Origin: an uncultured Acidimicrobiales bacterium
Lineage (GTDB): Bacteria > Actinomycetota > Acidimicrobiia > Acidimicrobiales > AC-14
DNA: 47,348 bases
Assembly (NCBI GenBank): GCA_902805665.1
Contig: CADCTB010000177.1
Coordinates: forward strand, 1-47,348
Direction: 5' to 3'
A program made the position numbers and the translations under genes. Of the stretch, positions 1 through 7,667 are shown piece by piece. Position 1 is the stretch's first letter, and the number at the start of each line of letters is the position of its first letter. The notes beneath the pieces are model-generated. The model was not told the DNA's origin and did not search any database. It saw only the letters and a list, made by a program, of their open reading frames with translations.

Positions 1-117
1 CTGATGGTCATGGGCGCGAAGATGCTGGTTTCCAACGTGTACCACCTGCCGGTGTGGGCGTCGCTGCGTGCCACGCGAGTTCCCGAGGAGGAACCTCTCG
101 ATGCAATGTCCCGTTGA
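1..117 (+). CDS. C-terminal fragment of a possible TerC-like membrane protein (partial)
   Basis: Reading from base 1 gives 38 codons and a TGA at 115-117. The start of the gene lies outside the window. The segment GAKMLVSNVYHLPVWASL resembles the last transmembrane stretch of TerC-family proteins, which usually carry a G-V-K-M-L motif followed by a short loop and a final helix. Here the last helix is missing and a polar tail follows, so the match is weak. The stop overlaps the start of the next gene by 17 bp, which would suit an operon. It could also be non-coding. Confidence 0.4.
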   Translation: MMVMGAKMLVSNVYHLPVWASLRATRVPEEEPLDAMSR

Positions 118-388
118 CGGCACCACGCTCCTGATGTCGGAGCGTCAGAACGTCGAGATCGACTACTGCCCGCAGTGTCGAGGCGTGTGGCTCGATCGCG
201 GCGAGCTCGACAAGCTCATCTCCCGCAGCGAGAGCGACGACGACCGCGACGACCGCGACGACCGCGACGACCGTCGTGAGCGGAGCGACTGGCGGGACGA
301 CGACCGCCGGCGGGAGCCGGGGTACCCGGCGGGGCAGTACCGCCCGAAGAAGAAGAAGTTCCTGAGCGAGATGTTCGACTTTGACTGA
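101..388 (+). CDS. TFIIB-type zinc-ribbon protein with Asp/Arg-rich tail
   Basis: This 95-residue protein starts at the ATG at 101, preceded by a strong Shine-Dalgarno sequence (gaggaggaa, 85-93). An upstream ATG at 68 lacks such a site. The N-terminus holds a zf-TFIIB-type ribbon: a CP pair near residue 3, then the CPQC knuckle followed by GVWLDRGEL, the standard signature of this family. The family is small and cytosolic and its molecular role is not established. The C-terminal half is a low-complexity run of D-D-R triplets encoded by a 9-bp tandem repeat, ending in a Lys-rich and Phe-rich segment. It may be co-transcribed with the partial gene before it. Confidence 0.8.
   Translation: MQCPVDGTTLLMSERQNVEIDYCPQCRGVWLDRGELDKLISRSESDDDRDDRDDRDDRRERSDWRDDDRRREPGYPAGQYRPKKKKFLSEMFDFD
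238..273. repeat. 9-bp tandem repeat (four copies) inside the zinc-ribbon gene
   Basis: Four perfect head-to-tail copies of cgacgaccg fill 238-273. The unit is a multiple of three, so length changes keep the frame and add or remove an Asp-Asp-Arg triplet in the tail of the zinc-ribbon protein. Confidence 0.85.
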
Positions 389-420
389 CAGGCCTTCGGC
401 CCTTCAGGCCTCGGCCACTC

Positions 421-659
421 AACGGCGCCGTGCGGCCTCCGGCCGCCCTCCCACCTGTTCCGCCGAACCAAGCGTCGCTTCGCTCCGACGGTTCGGCGGT
501 CAGTGGCAGTTCACACTGCCACTGAGGGACTGAGATGCCCTTCGGGGCTCCAACGGCGAGGTGCGGCCTCCGGCCGCCCTCCGACCTGTTCCGCCGAACC
601 AAGCGTCGCTTCGCTCCGACGGTTCGGCGGTCAGTGGCAGTTCACACTGCCACTGAGGG
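421..659. repeat. Tandem 108-bp repeat with three hairpins per unit
   Basis: Two nearly identical 108-bp units lie at 421-528 and 552-659 (period 131 bp). Each contains gcggcc-tcc-ggccgc (432-446 in copy 1), the pair CCGCCGAACC/GGTTCGGCGG (460-469 and 490-499) and the perfect 9-bp pair CAGTGGCAG/CTGCCACTG (501-509 and 516-524). They fill the gap between two convergent genes, where they could act as a bidirectional terminator. No coding sequence is supported here. Compare the similarly built repeat at 33731-33908. Confidence 0.85.
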
Positions 660-674
660 CGCTACCGGACTCAG

Positions 675-1739
675 CTACCGGGTGCCGGAGGTGGCGGCCA
701 CGAACCGGGCCATCCGGTCCAGGGCGTCGGTGTCGCGCTTGGTCGTGGCCACCGGCGGGGCGGCCCCATGGTCGTGGTTGGCGCTGGTCGGATCGGATCG
801 GTCCTCGGGCGTCGGCCCGGAGATGACCAGCGCCGACCCGCTGCCCACGGAGTTGACCACCTGGGCGCCGGGAATGGCCGCCGCCAGCCGCTGAGGGTCG
901 TACGGCGCCGGATCGGTGGGTACGACGATCATCGTCTGCGCCTTCACCCGTGCTGCGTCCGCCGCCGGGTCGTACCCGTACAGCTGGGCGAGGAAGCCGG
1001 CTTCCTGGGCGGGCAGCATCGGCCGCAGCTCGGTCCGCAGGGCCTCGAGCGGCGGCACCGTCCGGGTGGTCAGGAGGTTGGCGACCTCGGTGCGCAGCGC
1101 CTCCGCCGCCTCGGGGCCGTAGCGGGCCTGCACCTGGGCGGCCCTCACGTCGAGGAGAGACCGCCCGGGCGTCGATATCAGCACGACCCGCTTGACCCGG
1201 TCGTCGACGGCGGCCAGGCGCAGGGCCACCAGCCCGCCCTGGTCATAGCCGATGACGGAGAGATCCCGCCCCGTCGTCTCCCGGCGCTGGGCCAACAAGT
1301 CGAGCCCGGCTCGGGCGTCGGCGACGAGATCGTCGAGGGAGAGGCGGACGTCGGGCTCGAGCCTGCTCTCACCCGTGCCCCGCTGGTCGTACCGGTAGGC
1401 GGCGACGCCTGCCCCGGCGAACGTCGTCGCCAGGTCCTTGGTGAACGGGTCGGCAACGCCGGTCGGGGCCAGGAGCCCGCCGACGCCGGCCGTGGGCACG
1501 ACCAGGACTCCCGGCACGCTGCCGCCGGACTGGAGGGCGGGCATGGTGAGGGTGCCGAACAGCTTCACCTTGCCCGCCCCCTCGAACTGCACCGGCCGCT
1601 CGCTGGGGCCGGTCTGGCCTCCCACCGGAGCGGTGGCGTCCTCGCTGGAGGCGTCGCCACCACCTCCTCCGCTGCACGCAGTGGCCAGGAGGGTGAGGAG
1701 GGCGAGGACTGGGATCCATCTCGGTCGCCGGGTGCTCAT
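675..1739 (-). CDS. Alpha/beta-hydrolase lipoprotein
   Basis: A 354-residue protein with a lipoprotein signal peptide (lipobox ATAC, Cys22) followed by a Gly/Ser linker, so it is expected on the outer face of the membrane. The fold is alpha/beta hydrolase: YRYDQRGTGES near residue 115 and the nucleophile elbow GYDQGG at 164-169. The elbow has Asp166 where most esterases have Ser. Asp nucleophiles are known in epoxide hydrolases and haloalkane dehalogenases. A TDP acid turn (about 275) and His322 or His324 could complete the triad. It starts 30 bp after the cupredoxin gene and is probably the last gene of the copper operon. The substrate cannot be told. Confidence 0.8.
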   Translation of the reverse strand: MSTRRPRWIPVLALLTLLATACSGGGGGDASSEDATAPVGGQTGPSERPVQFEGAGKVKLFGTLTMPALQSGGSVPGVLVVPTAGVGGLLAPTGVADPFTKDLATTFAGAGVAAYRYDQRGTGESRLEPDVRLSLDDLVADARAGLDLLAQRRETTGRDLSVIGYDQGGLVALRLAAVDDRVKRVVLISTPGRSLLDVRAAQVQARYGPEAAEALRTEVANLLTTRTVPPLEALRTELRPMLPAQEAGFLAQLYGYDPAADAARVKAQTMIVVPTDPAPYDPQRLAAAIPGAQVVNSVGSGSALVISGPTPEDRSDPTSANHDHGAAPPVATTKRDTDALDRMARFVAATSGTR

Positions 1740-1769
1740 GGCGTTCCGCCTACCCGCAGCCCCGACGGC

Positions 1770-2201
1770 CTATGCGATGTTGACGGTGGCCTTCATGCCC
1801 CCGGTGTAGTGGCCGGGCTGGTGGCACCCGATGAGGATCTGTCCGGGCCGGTCAAAGGTGTAGGTGAGCTGCTCGGTCTTCCCCGGCTTCACGCTCACTG
1901 CGTTACCGCCCTTCCCGTGGTCGCCGTGGCCGCCACGCATCTCCTTCTCGTGCTCGTCCTGGGCGGCCTGGTCGCCGATGAAGGCGTCGTGGACGACCTG
2001 GCCGGTGTTCTTGAACACGAAGCGCACCTTCTCCCCGGCGCGGACGTCGACCGCAGTGGGGGCGAAAGCTATGTCGCGCATCTCCACCTCGACGACCCGG
2101 GCGTCGCCGGAGCCGGCGGTGGTGTTGCCGTCGTCGCTCGACCCGCAGGCGGCCAGGACGGCAAGGACGGGGATGGCGAGCAGGAACATGACGCGTCTCA
2201 T
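1770..2201 (-). CDS. Cupredoxin-domain lipoprotein (type 1 copper protein)
   Basis: A 143-residue protein with signal peptide and lipobox LAAC (Cys19), so it is exported and lipid-anchored. The cupredoxin domain keeps all type 1 copper ligands: His71 (VVHDAF), Cys126, His131 and Met136 in CHQPGHYTGGM. A His-rich insertion (MRGGHGDHGK, about 88-97) may add a metal site. A Shine-Dalgarno site (gaggag) precedes the start. It lies 37 bp behind copA, so it probably binds or oxidises copper outside the membrane after CopA exports it, or carries electrons. The copper role is an inference from ligands and position. Confidence 0.88.
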   Translation of the reverse strand: MRRVMFLLAIPVLAVLAACGSSDDGNTTAGSGDARVVEVEMRDIAFAPTAVDVRAGEKVRFVFKNTGQVVHDAFIGDQAAQDEHEKEMRGGHGDHGKGGNAVSVKPGKTEQLTYTFDRPGQILIGCHQPGHYTGGMKATVNIA

Positions 2202-2238
2202 GACGGTGGTCTCCTCGGTGAGCTCAGGCGGCTGATTG

Positions 2239-4491
2239 TCAGTGAGAGGTACGGAACGAACGGAGCCGCAGGCTGTTGCTGACGACGAAGATGCTGGAAA
2301 AGGCCATGGCGGCCCCGGCGATCATGGGGTTCAGGAACCCCAGCGCGGCGAGGGGCAGGGCGGCGACGTTGTAGGCGAAGGCCCAGAACAGGTTGCCCTT
2401 GATGGTGCGCAGGGTCCGGCGCGACAGGCGGATGGCGTCGGCGGCGGAGCGCAGGTCACCCCGGACCAGGGTGATGTCGCTGGCCTCGATGGCGACGTCG
2501 GTGCCGGTGCCCATGGCCAGTCCGAGGTCGGCCTGGGCCAGGGCGGCGGCGTCGTTGACACCGTCGCCCACCATGGCCACCACCTTTCCCTCGTCCTGCA
2601 GGCGGCGGACGACATCCAGTTTCTCCTCGGGCATGACCTCGGCGACGACCTGGTCGATCCCCAGCTCGGCGGCGACCGCCTGGGCGGTGGCGGTGTTGTC
2701 ACCGGTGAGCAGGACGGGCGTGAGGCCGAGCGCCCGCAGATGGGCGACGGCCTCGGCCGACGTGGGCTTGACCGTGTCGGCGACGACCAGCACGGCTCGA
2801 GCGTGGCCGTCCCAACCGGCAAGGACGGCTGTGCGGCCGGCGGCCTCGGCGGCATCCTTGGCCGCGGCCAGCTCGGGGCCCAGGGTGAGGCCCCAGTCGG
2901 CGAGGAAGCGCATGCGACCGGCCACCACGGCGTGGCCGTCGACCACGCCTTGGACACCGAGGCCCTGGGTGTTGTTGAAGGACTCCACCGGCGGGAGCGA
3001 ACCAAGCCGGGACTTGGCCGCGGCGGCGATGGCCCGGGCGATCGGGTGCTCGGAGGCGTCCTCCACCGCACCGACCAGGGCCAGCGCCTCCTCGGCGGTC
3101 GTGCCGGGCGCAGGGACGACCTCCATCAGCGACATCTGCCCGGTGGTGACCGTGCCGGTCTTGTCGAGGACGACGGTGTCGATCTTGCGGGTCGATTCGA
3201 GGATCTCCGGGCCCTTGATGAGGATGCCGAGCTGGGCGCCCCGGCCGGTGCCGACCAGCAGGGCGGTGGGGGTGGCCAGGCCCAGGGCGCACGGGCAGGC
3301 GATGATGAGGACGGCGACCGCGCTGGCGAAGGCCGCGGCCGAGCCTTCGCCGGAGACCAACCACACGCCCAGGGTGACGAGGGCCAGGACGATGACCACC
3401 GGCACGAACACCGACGAGATGCGGTCGGCCAGGCGCTGGACCGGCGCCTTGCCACTCTGGGCCTCGGTGACCAGCCGTCCCATCTGGGCCAGCTGGGTGT
3501 CGGCGCCGACGCGGGTGGCCCGCACGACGAGGCGACCGCCGGCGTTCACGGTGGCACCCACTACCGCGTCGCCCGGCCCGACCTCGACCGGGACGCTCTC
3601 GCCCGTGAGCAGGGAGGCGTCGATGGCCGACGTGCCCTCGTCGACGACACCGTCGGTTGCCACCTTCTCGCCGGGGCGGACCACGAAGAGGTCTCCGACC
3701 GCCAGCTGGTCCACGGGGATGCGGCGCTCCACGCCGTTGCGGAGCACGGCCACGTCCTTCGCCCCCAGCTCCAGCAGGGCCCGCAGCGCGGCGCCCGAGC
3801 GGCGCTTGGCCCGAGCCTCGAAGTACCGGCCGGCCAGGATGAACACGGTGACGCCGGCGGCCACCTCCAGGTAGATCTCGTGCGTGCCGGAGCCGCGAGA
3901 CACGGTGAGGTCGAACGGCATCTTCATCCCGGGCATGCCGGCGTGGCCCCAGAACAGGGCGTACAGCGACCAGCCGTAGGCGGCGAGCGTGCCCAGGGAG
4001 ATGAGGGTGTCCATGGTGGCGGCCCGATGGCGGAGGTTCACCCAGGCGGCGCGGTGGAAGGGGAGCGCTCCCCAGACCACCACGGGCGAGGCCAGCGTGA
4101 GTGACAGCCACTGCCAGTTCTCGAACTGCAGGGCGGGGATCATGGCCATGGCGATCACCGGGACGCTGAGGACCAGCGACACCAGGAGTCGGGTGCGGAG
4201 GGGCGCGGTCTCGTCCGGCTCGTCCGCAAGGGTCTCGCCGGCACCGGCCTCGGTGGCCCGCTCGACCCGAGGGAGGACGGCCGTGTAGCCGGCGGCCTCC
4301 ACGGCGGCGATCACGTCGGCCGGGGCGGTGCCCTCAGGAATCTGCACGGTGGCGTGCTCCGTGGCGTAGTTGACCGTGGCCGTCACCCCGTCGAGGCGGT
4401 TCAGGCGCTTCTCGATCCGGGCCGCGCAGGACGCGCAGGTCATCCCGCCGATGTCGAGCTCGACCCGTGTGGGTCCTGTGATCGCGCTCAA
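2239..4491 (-). CDS. copA: Copper-exporting P1B-type ATPase CopA
   Basis: A 750-residue ATPase that pumps Cu(I) out of the cytoplasm. The N-terminal HMA domain carries GMTCASC (Cys19, Cys22). The membrane core has the CPC ion site (399-401, IACPCALG). The actuator holds TGES (296-299), the phosphorylation loop DKTGT (Asp443), the nucleotide domain SEHPIARA, and the hinge GDGVND near residue 650. A Met-rich outer loop ([10 protein letters not shown], about 184-193) may help release copper. The start is a TTG that overlaps the stop of the chaperone gene by 4 nt (4488-4491), so the two are translationally coupled. Length and motifs are typical of the Cu(I) subgroup. Confidence 0.97.
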   Translation of the reverse strand: MSAITGPTRVELDIGGMTCASCAARIEKRLNRLDGVTATVNYATEHATVQIPEGTAPADVIAAVEAAGYTAVLPRVERATEAGAGETLADEPDETAPLRTRLLVSLVLSVPVIAMAMIPALQFENWQWLSLTLASPVVVWGALPFHRAAWVNLRHRAATMDTLISLGTLAAYGWSLYALFWGHAGMPGMKMPFDLTVSRGSGTHEIYLEVAAGVTVFILAGRYFEARAKRRSGAALRALLELGAKDVAVLRNGVERRIPVDQLAVGDLFVVRPGEKVATDGVVDEGTSAIDASLLTGESVPVEVGPGDAVVGATVNAGGRLVVRATRVGADTQLAQMGRLVTEAQSGKAPVQRLADRISSVFVPVVIVLALVTLGVWLVSGEGSAAAFASAVAVLIIACPCALGLATPTALLVGTGRGAQLGILIKGPEILESTRKIDTVVLDKTGTVTTGQMSLMEVVPAPGTTAEEALALVGAVEDASEHPIARAIAAAAKSRLGSLPPVESFNNTQGLGVQGVVDGHAVVAGRMRFLADWGLTLGPELAAAKDAAEAAGRTAVLAGWDGHARAVLVVADTVKPTSAEAVAHLRALGLTPVLLTGDNTATAQAVAAELGIDQVVAEVMPEEKLDVVRRLQDEGKVVAMVGDGVNDAAALAQADLGLAMGTGTDVAIEASDITLVRGDLRSAADAIRLSRRTLRTIKGNLFWAFAYNVAALPLAALGFLNPMIAGAAMAFSSIFVVSNSLRLRSFRTSH

Positions 4492-4697
4492 CGTCGCACC
4501 TCGTAGCCGGCTTCCTCGACCGCCTCCTGCAAGGCGGCGGGGTCGGGCGTGCTCTCGGCCACGACGGTGACCTGGCCACTCGACAGGTCGACCGCCACAT
4601 CGGTGACACCTTCGAGCTTGCCCACCTCGGTCTGGACGGCGTTCACGCAGTGGCCGCAGGTCATCCCGTCGACGGTGATGGTGGTGGTCGTGCTCAT
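4488..4697 (-). CDS. copZ: CopZ-like heavy-metal chaperone
   Basis: A 69-residue single HMA domain with the Cu(I) site GMTCGHC near the N-terminus, followed by the beta-alpha-beta-beta-alpha-beta pattern of CopZ/Atx1 chaperones. It is expected to hand Cu(I) to the HMA domain of CopA in the cytoplasm. I place the start at the ATG at 4697 because aggaggatc lies just upstream. A longer version from 4721 would include this ribosome site in the coding region. It is the first gene of the copper operon, directly behind the palindromic sites at 4751-4792. Confidence 0.9.
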   Translation of the reverse strand: MSTTTTITVDGMTCGHCVNAVQTEVGKLEGVTDVAVDLSSGQVTVVAESTPDPAALQEAVEEAGYEVRR

Positions 4698-4750
4698 GGT
4701 GGCGATCCTCCTGGGAATCATGCGGCTGACAGGTCTACGGAACGTACGTC

Positions 4751-4792
4751 TACCCCGTACGGGTACTCGTCAATATACCACCGGGGGGTATC
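4751..4792 (-). promoter_or_regulatory. Candidate copper-responsive operator pair upstream of copZ
   Basis: Two palindromic C/G-tract sites lie between the regulator stop and copZ. The first is taccccgtacgggta (4751-4765). The second, tataccaccggggggtat (4774-4791), has arms ATACC/GGTAT. Both resemble the TACCCC-GGGGTA type bound by CsoR repressors in Actinobacteria, but no csoR gene is seen here. They are suitably placed to control the copZ-copA operon. Confidence 0.5.
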
Positions 4793-4796
4793 TGGG

Positions 4797-5516
4797 TCAA
4801 GGGCCGTCCAGGACCAGCCGCACGCAGCAGGCGCCTTCGGTGGGGCGGAGCCGGGTGCTCATACCTCCTTCGGAGAGGGCGGCGGTGAATCCTTCGAGTA
4901 GGGCGAGGTTCATCGTGCACACCAGCTCCGGATGGTCGGCGACCACCGCGGAGAACGGGCAGTTCCCGAGCAGGATCTCGCCCGCCGAGGCCCGCGGCTC
5001 GTAGCCCTCGGCCGCCAGCGCCTCAGCTGCGGCGCGAGCCAGTGCCGCCCGGGTCGCCCGCCTGCCTGTGTGGCCGGCGACCGTGCCCGCCATCGCGGCT
5101 CCTCGCTCACGGGCCAGCCGCTCCAGTGCGGCGCCGACCGGCGCCCCGGTCCCGGTGGACTCCGTCACCGCGGCCGCAAGGAGGCCGGCGGCCAGCTCGT
5201 AGCGCCTGGCGGGCAGGCTGACGGCGATCTCCCGGGCCGCCCGCCGGTACAGCTTGGCCGGACGGCCCGCTCCCGGCCCCTGGCGGCCGGTCAGGCGGCG
5301 GAACTCGATGTCCAGCAGCCCGTCGTCGACCAGCCGGTCGAGGTGGAAGGCGGCTGTCGAGCGGGAGATGCCGACCCCCTCGGCGGCTTCGTCACGACCC
5401 ACGGGGTGGTCCTGCCCGCCGACGAAGCGGTACAACCGGCGCCGGAGCGGGTCACCCAGGGCGGCCAGCGCGGCCAGGTCGGCATCGGAGTCGCATCGGG
5501 CGTCGTGGTCGTCCAT
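4797..5516 (-). CDS. HTH transcriptional regulator with C-terminal cysteine cluster
   Basis: A 239-residue regulator. Residues about 14-90 form an ArsR/DeoR-type winged helix (LGDPLRRRLYRF; VGISRSTAAFHLDRL). The C-terminal half carries Cys186, Cys200, Cys230 and Cys231 (GNCPF, LVCTMN, GACCV), an arrangement like that of the COG2345/SufR group, where cysteines bind an Fe-S cluster. It is therefore probably a redox- or metal-sensing regulator. It lies just upstream of copZ on the same strand but is separated from it by the candidate operators. It faces folE across a 73-bp gap that holds a TCTAC/GTAGA palindrome. Control of the copper genes is possible but not shown. Confidence 0.82.
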   Translation of the reverse strand: MDDHDARCDSDADLAALAALGDPLRRRLYRFVGGQDHPVGRDEAAEGVGISRSTAAFHLDRLVDDGLLDIEFRRLTGRQGPGAGRPAKLYRRAAREIAVSLPARRYELAAGLLAAAVTESTGTGAPVGAALERLARERGAAMAGTVAGHTGRRATRAALARAAAEALAAEGYEPRASAGEILLGNCPFSAVVADHPELVCTMNLALLEGFTAALSEGGMSTRLRPTEGACCVRLVLDGP

Positions 5517-5530
5517 CTCGATGGTGTGAG

Positions 5531-5548
5531 TCTACCGTGTAAAGTAGA
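5531..5548. promoter_or_regulatory. Inverted repeat in the regulator/folE divergent promoter
   Basis: TCTAC (5531-5535) and GTAGA (5544-5548) form an inverted repeat around cgtgtaaa in the short gap between the divergent HTH regulator and folE. An AT-richer stretch here (gtgtaaagtag) stands out from its surroundings. It is a reasonable candidate for autoregulation by the adjacent regulator. Confidence 0.4.
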
Positions 5549-5589
5549 GATCAGTCCCCTTTAGAACGCTGGTGCCGTCAGGAGGCCCC

Positions 5590-6219
5590 ATGAGCAACGC
5601 AGTCGATGTGACGGTGGCCGATCACGTGACGCTCCCATCCCTTCGCGTGGTGCCGTCCCCGGTCACGTTCGACGTCGACGGTGCGACCTCGGCCGTGCGG
5701 GCGCTGCTGTCCGCCCTGGGTCAGGACCCGGACAGCGACCATCTCCGGGACACGCCCCGGCGGGTGGCGCTGGCCTACGAGGAGCTGCTCACCTCCCGGC
5801 CCTTCGTGCCCACCACCTTCCCCAACGACGAGGGCTACGACGAGCTGGTGCTGGTGCGGGACATCCCGTTCCACTCCCTGTGCGAGCACCACCTGCTTCC
5901 GTTCTCGGGCGTGGCGCACGTGGGGTACCTGCCGGGCGCGCGCATCCTCGGGCTCTCGAAGCTGGCGCGGGTGGTGGAGCACTTCTCCCGGCGCCTGCAG
6001 GTCCAGGAGCGCCTGACCAAGCAGATCGGTGACTGGCTCGAGGACCGGCTGGAGCCGAAGGGGGCGGGTGTGGTGCTCGAGGCCGAGCACCTGTGCATGT
6101 CGCTGCGCGGGGTGCAGGCGGTCGGGTCACGCACCGTCACCTCGTCGCTGCACGGGCTGATCCGCGACGACGCCCGGTCGCGCGCCGAGTTCCTCGACCT
6201 GGCCGGCATCCGCTCGTGA
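5590..6219 (+). CDS. folE: GTP cyclohydrolase I (FolE)
   Basis: A 209-residue enzyme that converts GTP to 7,8-dihydroneopterin triphosphate, the first step of folate synthesis (EC 3.5.4.16). The zinc ligands are present: Cys98 and His101 in SLCEHHLLPF, and Cys169 in AEHLCMSLRGVQ. GLSKLARVVEHFSRR and QERLTKQI are family signatures. The ATG at 5590 is chosen because aggaggcccc precedes it. An ATG 18 bp upstream has no such site. The stop overlaps the GTG of the next gene (GTGA, 6216-6219), so folE and the glycosyltransferase are translationally coupled. Confidence 0.96.
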   Translation: MSNAVDVTVADHVTLPSLRVVPSPVTFDVDGATSAVRALLSALGQDPDSDHLRDTPRRVALAYEELLTSRPFVPTTFPNDEGYDELVLVRDIPFHSLCEHHLLPFSGVAHVGYLPGARILGLSKLARVVEHFSRRLQVQERLTKQIGDWLEDRLEPKGAGVVLEAEHLCMSLRGVQAVGSRTVTSSLHGLIRDDARSRAEFLDLAGIRS

Positions 6220-6965
6220 CCATCACCGCCCCGGGCGTCCCCGAGGTCGCCGCGGCGAAGGTGGCGGCCGGGTTGCGGGTGTCGGTCTGCGTCCCGGCCC
6301 GCAACGAGGCCCCGACCGTGGCGGGCGTCGTGTCGCCGCTCGTTGCGGCCCTCGACGGGCCCGGTCCCCTGGTCGACGAGGTCGTCGTGGTCGACGACGG
6401 CTCCACGGACGGCACCGGATCGATCGCTCTGGCACTCGGGGCCCGGGTCCTGCGCTCGACCCGCAGCCCGGGGAAGGGCGCGGCCATGGCCGAGGCCGCC
6501 CGCGTGGCCACCGGCGACATCGTGGTCTTCGTCGACGCCGACGTGCGGAACTTCGGGATCCATTTCGTGAGCGCCCTGGTCGAGCCCCTGCTCACCGATC
6601 TCTCCGTGGTCCTGGTGAAGGGCACGTACCGCCGGGCCTGGAACGACGGCGCCGGCGGCGGACGCGTGACCGAGCTGCTGGCCCGTCCGCTGCTCCGCCG
6701 TCTCCTTCCCGAGCTGGCCTTCGTCCGCCAGCCTCTGGCCGGCGAGGTGGCGGTCCGCCGGCATGCGCTCGACGGCCTCGTGCTGGAGGCCGGCTACGGC
6801 GTGGAGATAGGCATGCTGATCGACGTGGCCCGCCGGTTCGGGCCGGCGGCCGTCGCCCAGGTCGACCTCGGTGAGCGGGTCCACCGCAACCGGCCGCTCG
6901 AGGAGCTGGCCGGGCAGGCGGACGAGGTGCTGGCCGCGGTGCTGTCGCGCACGGCCGTCGCCTGA
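6216..6965 (+). CDS. gpgS: Glucosyl-3-phosphoglycerate synthase (GpgS-like)
   Basis: A 249-residue GT-A fold enzyme. It has the opening VSVCVPARNEA, the VVVVDDGSTDGT loop, the metal motif DAD (107-109) in FVDADVRNFG, then GGRVTELLARPLL, FVRQPLAGE and MLIDVARRFG...QVDLGER. These blocks match GpgS, which joins glucose from a nucleotide sugar to 3-phosphoglycerate for glucosylglycerate or methylglucose lipopolysaccharide. The protein is shorter than the mycobacterial enzyme. The GTG at 6216 overlaps the folE stop. Upstream in-frame starts inside folE are rejected because they precede the GT fold with an unrelated Arg-rich stretch. Confidence 0.88.
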   Translation: MTITAPGVPEVAAAKVAAGLRVSVCVPARNEAPTVAGVVSPLVAALDGPGPLVDEVVVVDDGSTDGTGSIALALGARVLRSTRSPGKGAAMAEAARVATGDIVVFVDADVRNFGIHFVSALVEPLLTDLSVVLVKGTYRRAWNDGAGGGRVTELLARPLLRRLLPELAFVRQPLAGEVAVRRHALDGLVLEAGYGVEIGMLIDVARRFGPAAVAQVDLGERVHRNRPLEELAGQADEVLAAVLSRTAVA

Positions 6966-6971
6966 CGAGGC

Positions 6972-7370
6972 TCAGCCGGCGGCGAAGAGCTCGAGCTGGA
7001 TGTTGTCCGGGTCGCGGAACGTGATCATCCCGCCCGCGCCGCTGGCGGTGGGCTTCACCTCGGAGTGCTCGACACCCCTCGCCTGGAACTGCTCCTTGAG
7101 GTCATGCAGGTTCTCGATGCTCGGGACGGCGAAGGACACGTGGTCCATGCCGGTCCGGCGCTCGTCGAAAGCGTCGCCCGAACCCGCCTCATGGGCGGTG
7201 AGGGTGAGGGTGATCCCGGCGTCGGGGTGACGGAGACGGTTCCGGCGGAAGCCGTCACCCTCGACCCGTGAGTCCACGGTGAAGCCCAGCATCTCGCGGT
7301 ACCACTCGGTGCTCCGGTCCAGGTCGGTCACGGAAAGGCTCAGGTGGGAGAAACCGACGAGGGTGGTCAC
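6972..7370 (-). CDS. VOC-family (glyoxalase-fold) protein
   Basis: A 132-residue protein with paired beta-alpha-beta-beta-beta modules typical of the vicinal oxygen chelate superfamily. The expected metal ligands are present: His9 (FSHLSLSV), His77 (MDHVSFAV) and Glu127 (IQLELFA). The segment FRDPDNIQLELF is a family hallmark. Members include lactoylglutathione lyases, extradiol dioxygenases and resistance proteins, and the substrate cannot be deduced. It converges with gpgS (stops 7 bp apart) and is divergent from the DUF983 gene. Confidence 0.88.
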   Translation of the reverse strand: MTTLVGFSHLSLSVTDLDRSTEWYREMLGFTVDSRVEGDGFRRNRLRHPDAGITLTLTAHEAGSGDAFDERRTGMDHVSFAVPSIENLHDLKEQFQARGVEHSEVKPTASGAGGMITFRDPDNIQLELFAAG

Positions 7371-7515
7371 GGGAGGGGTATGCCCACCGCTCGCCCATGG
7401 CTCACGTCATCGACCGGCATGGTGGTGAAAACCCCACTCTGACAAGAGACCGGGCAGCACCCTTTCGACGAGGGGTGTGGCCGGTGTGAAATAGGCCTGG
7501 TTGCGGCGGCAACCG

Positions 7516-7582
7516 ACGTTGCAGGGCGACGGGCGGAGGTGCGGCGGCACACCGAACCGGCGGACCCGGCGCCCTGCAACGT
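7516..7582. repeat. Perfect 13-bp inverted repeat in a divergent intergenic region
   Basis: ACGTTGCAGGGCG (7516-7528) is repeated in inverse orientation as CGCCCTGCAACGT (7570-7582), with a 41-bp loop. It lies in the roughly 300-bp gap between the VOC gene and the DUF983 gene. No gene was recognised in this gap. The pair could form a leader structure or a spaced operator. Confidence 0.7.
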
Positions 7583-7667
7583 CTGCTCACCCCGGCCGCT
7601 GAGCCGGTCCTGTGGGCCTAGCCTCCTCCCCGTGGTGCCCGTCAGCCCGCCGCCCACCAGGACCCGA

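Noticed and set aside
421-659. CRISPR array
   Set aside because: Only two units of 108 bp with a 23-bp spacer and internal palindromes. The size and structure do not fit CRISPR repeats, and no cas gene is near.
2236-4104. Long open frame on the plus strand opposite copA
   Set aside because: It is antiparallel to a full-length copA with all motifs. In very GC-rich DNA such shadow frames are expected. It has Gly/Asp/Gln-rich low complexity and no family pattern.
7516-7582. tRNA-like structure
   Set aside because: There is one long stem only, with no cloverleaf arms, anticodon loop or CCA context.
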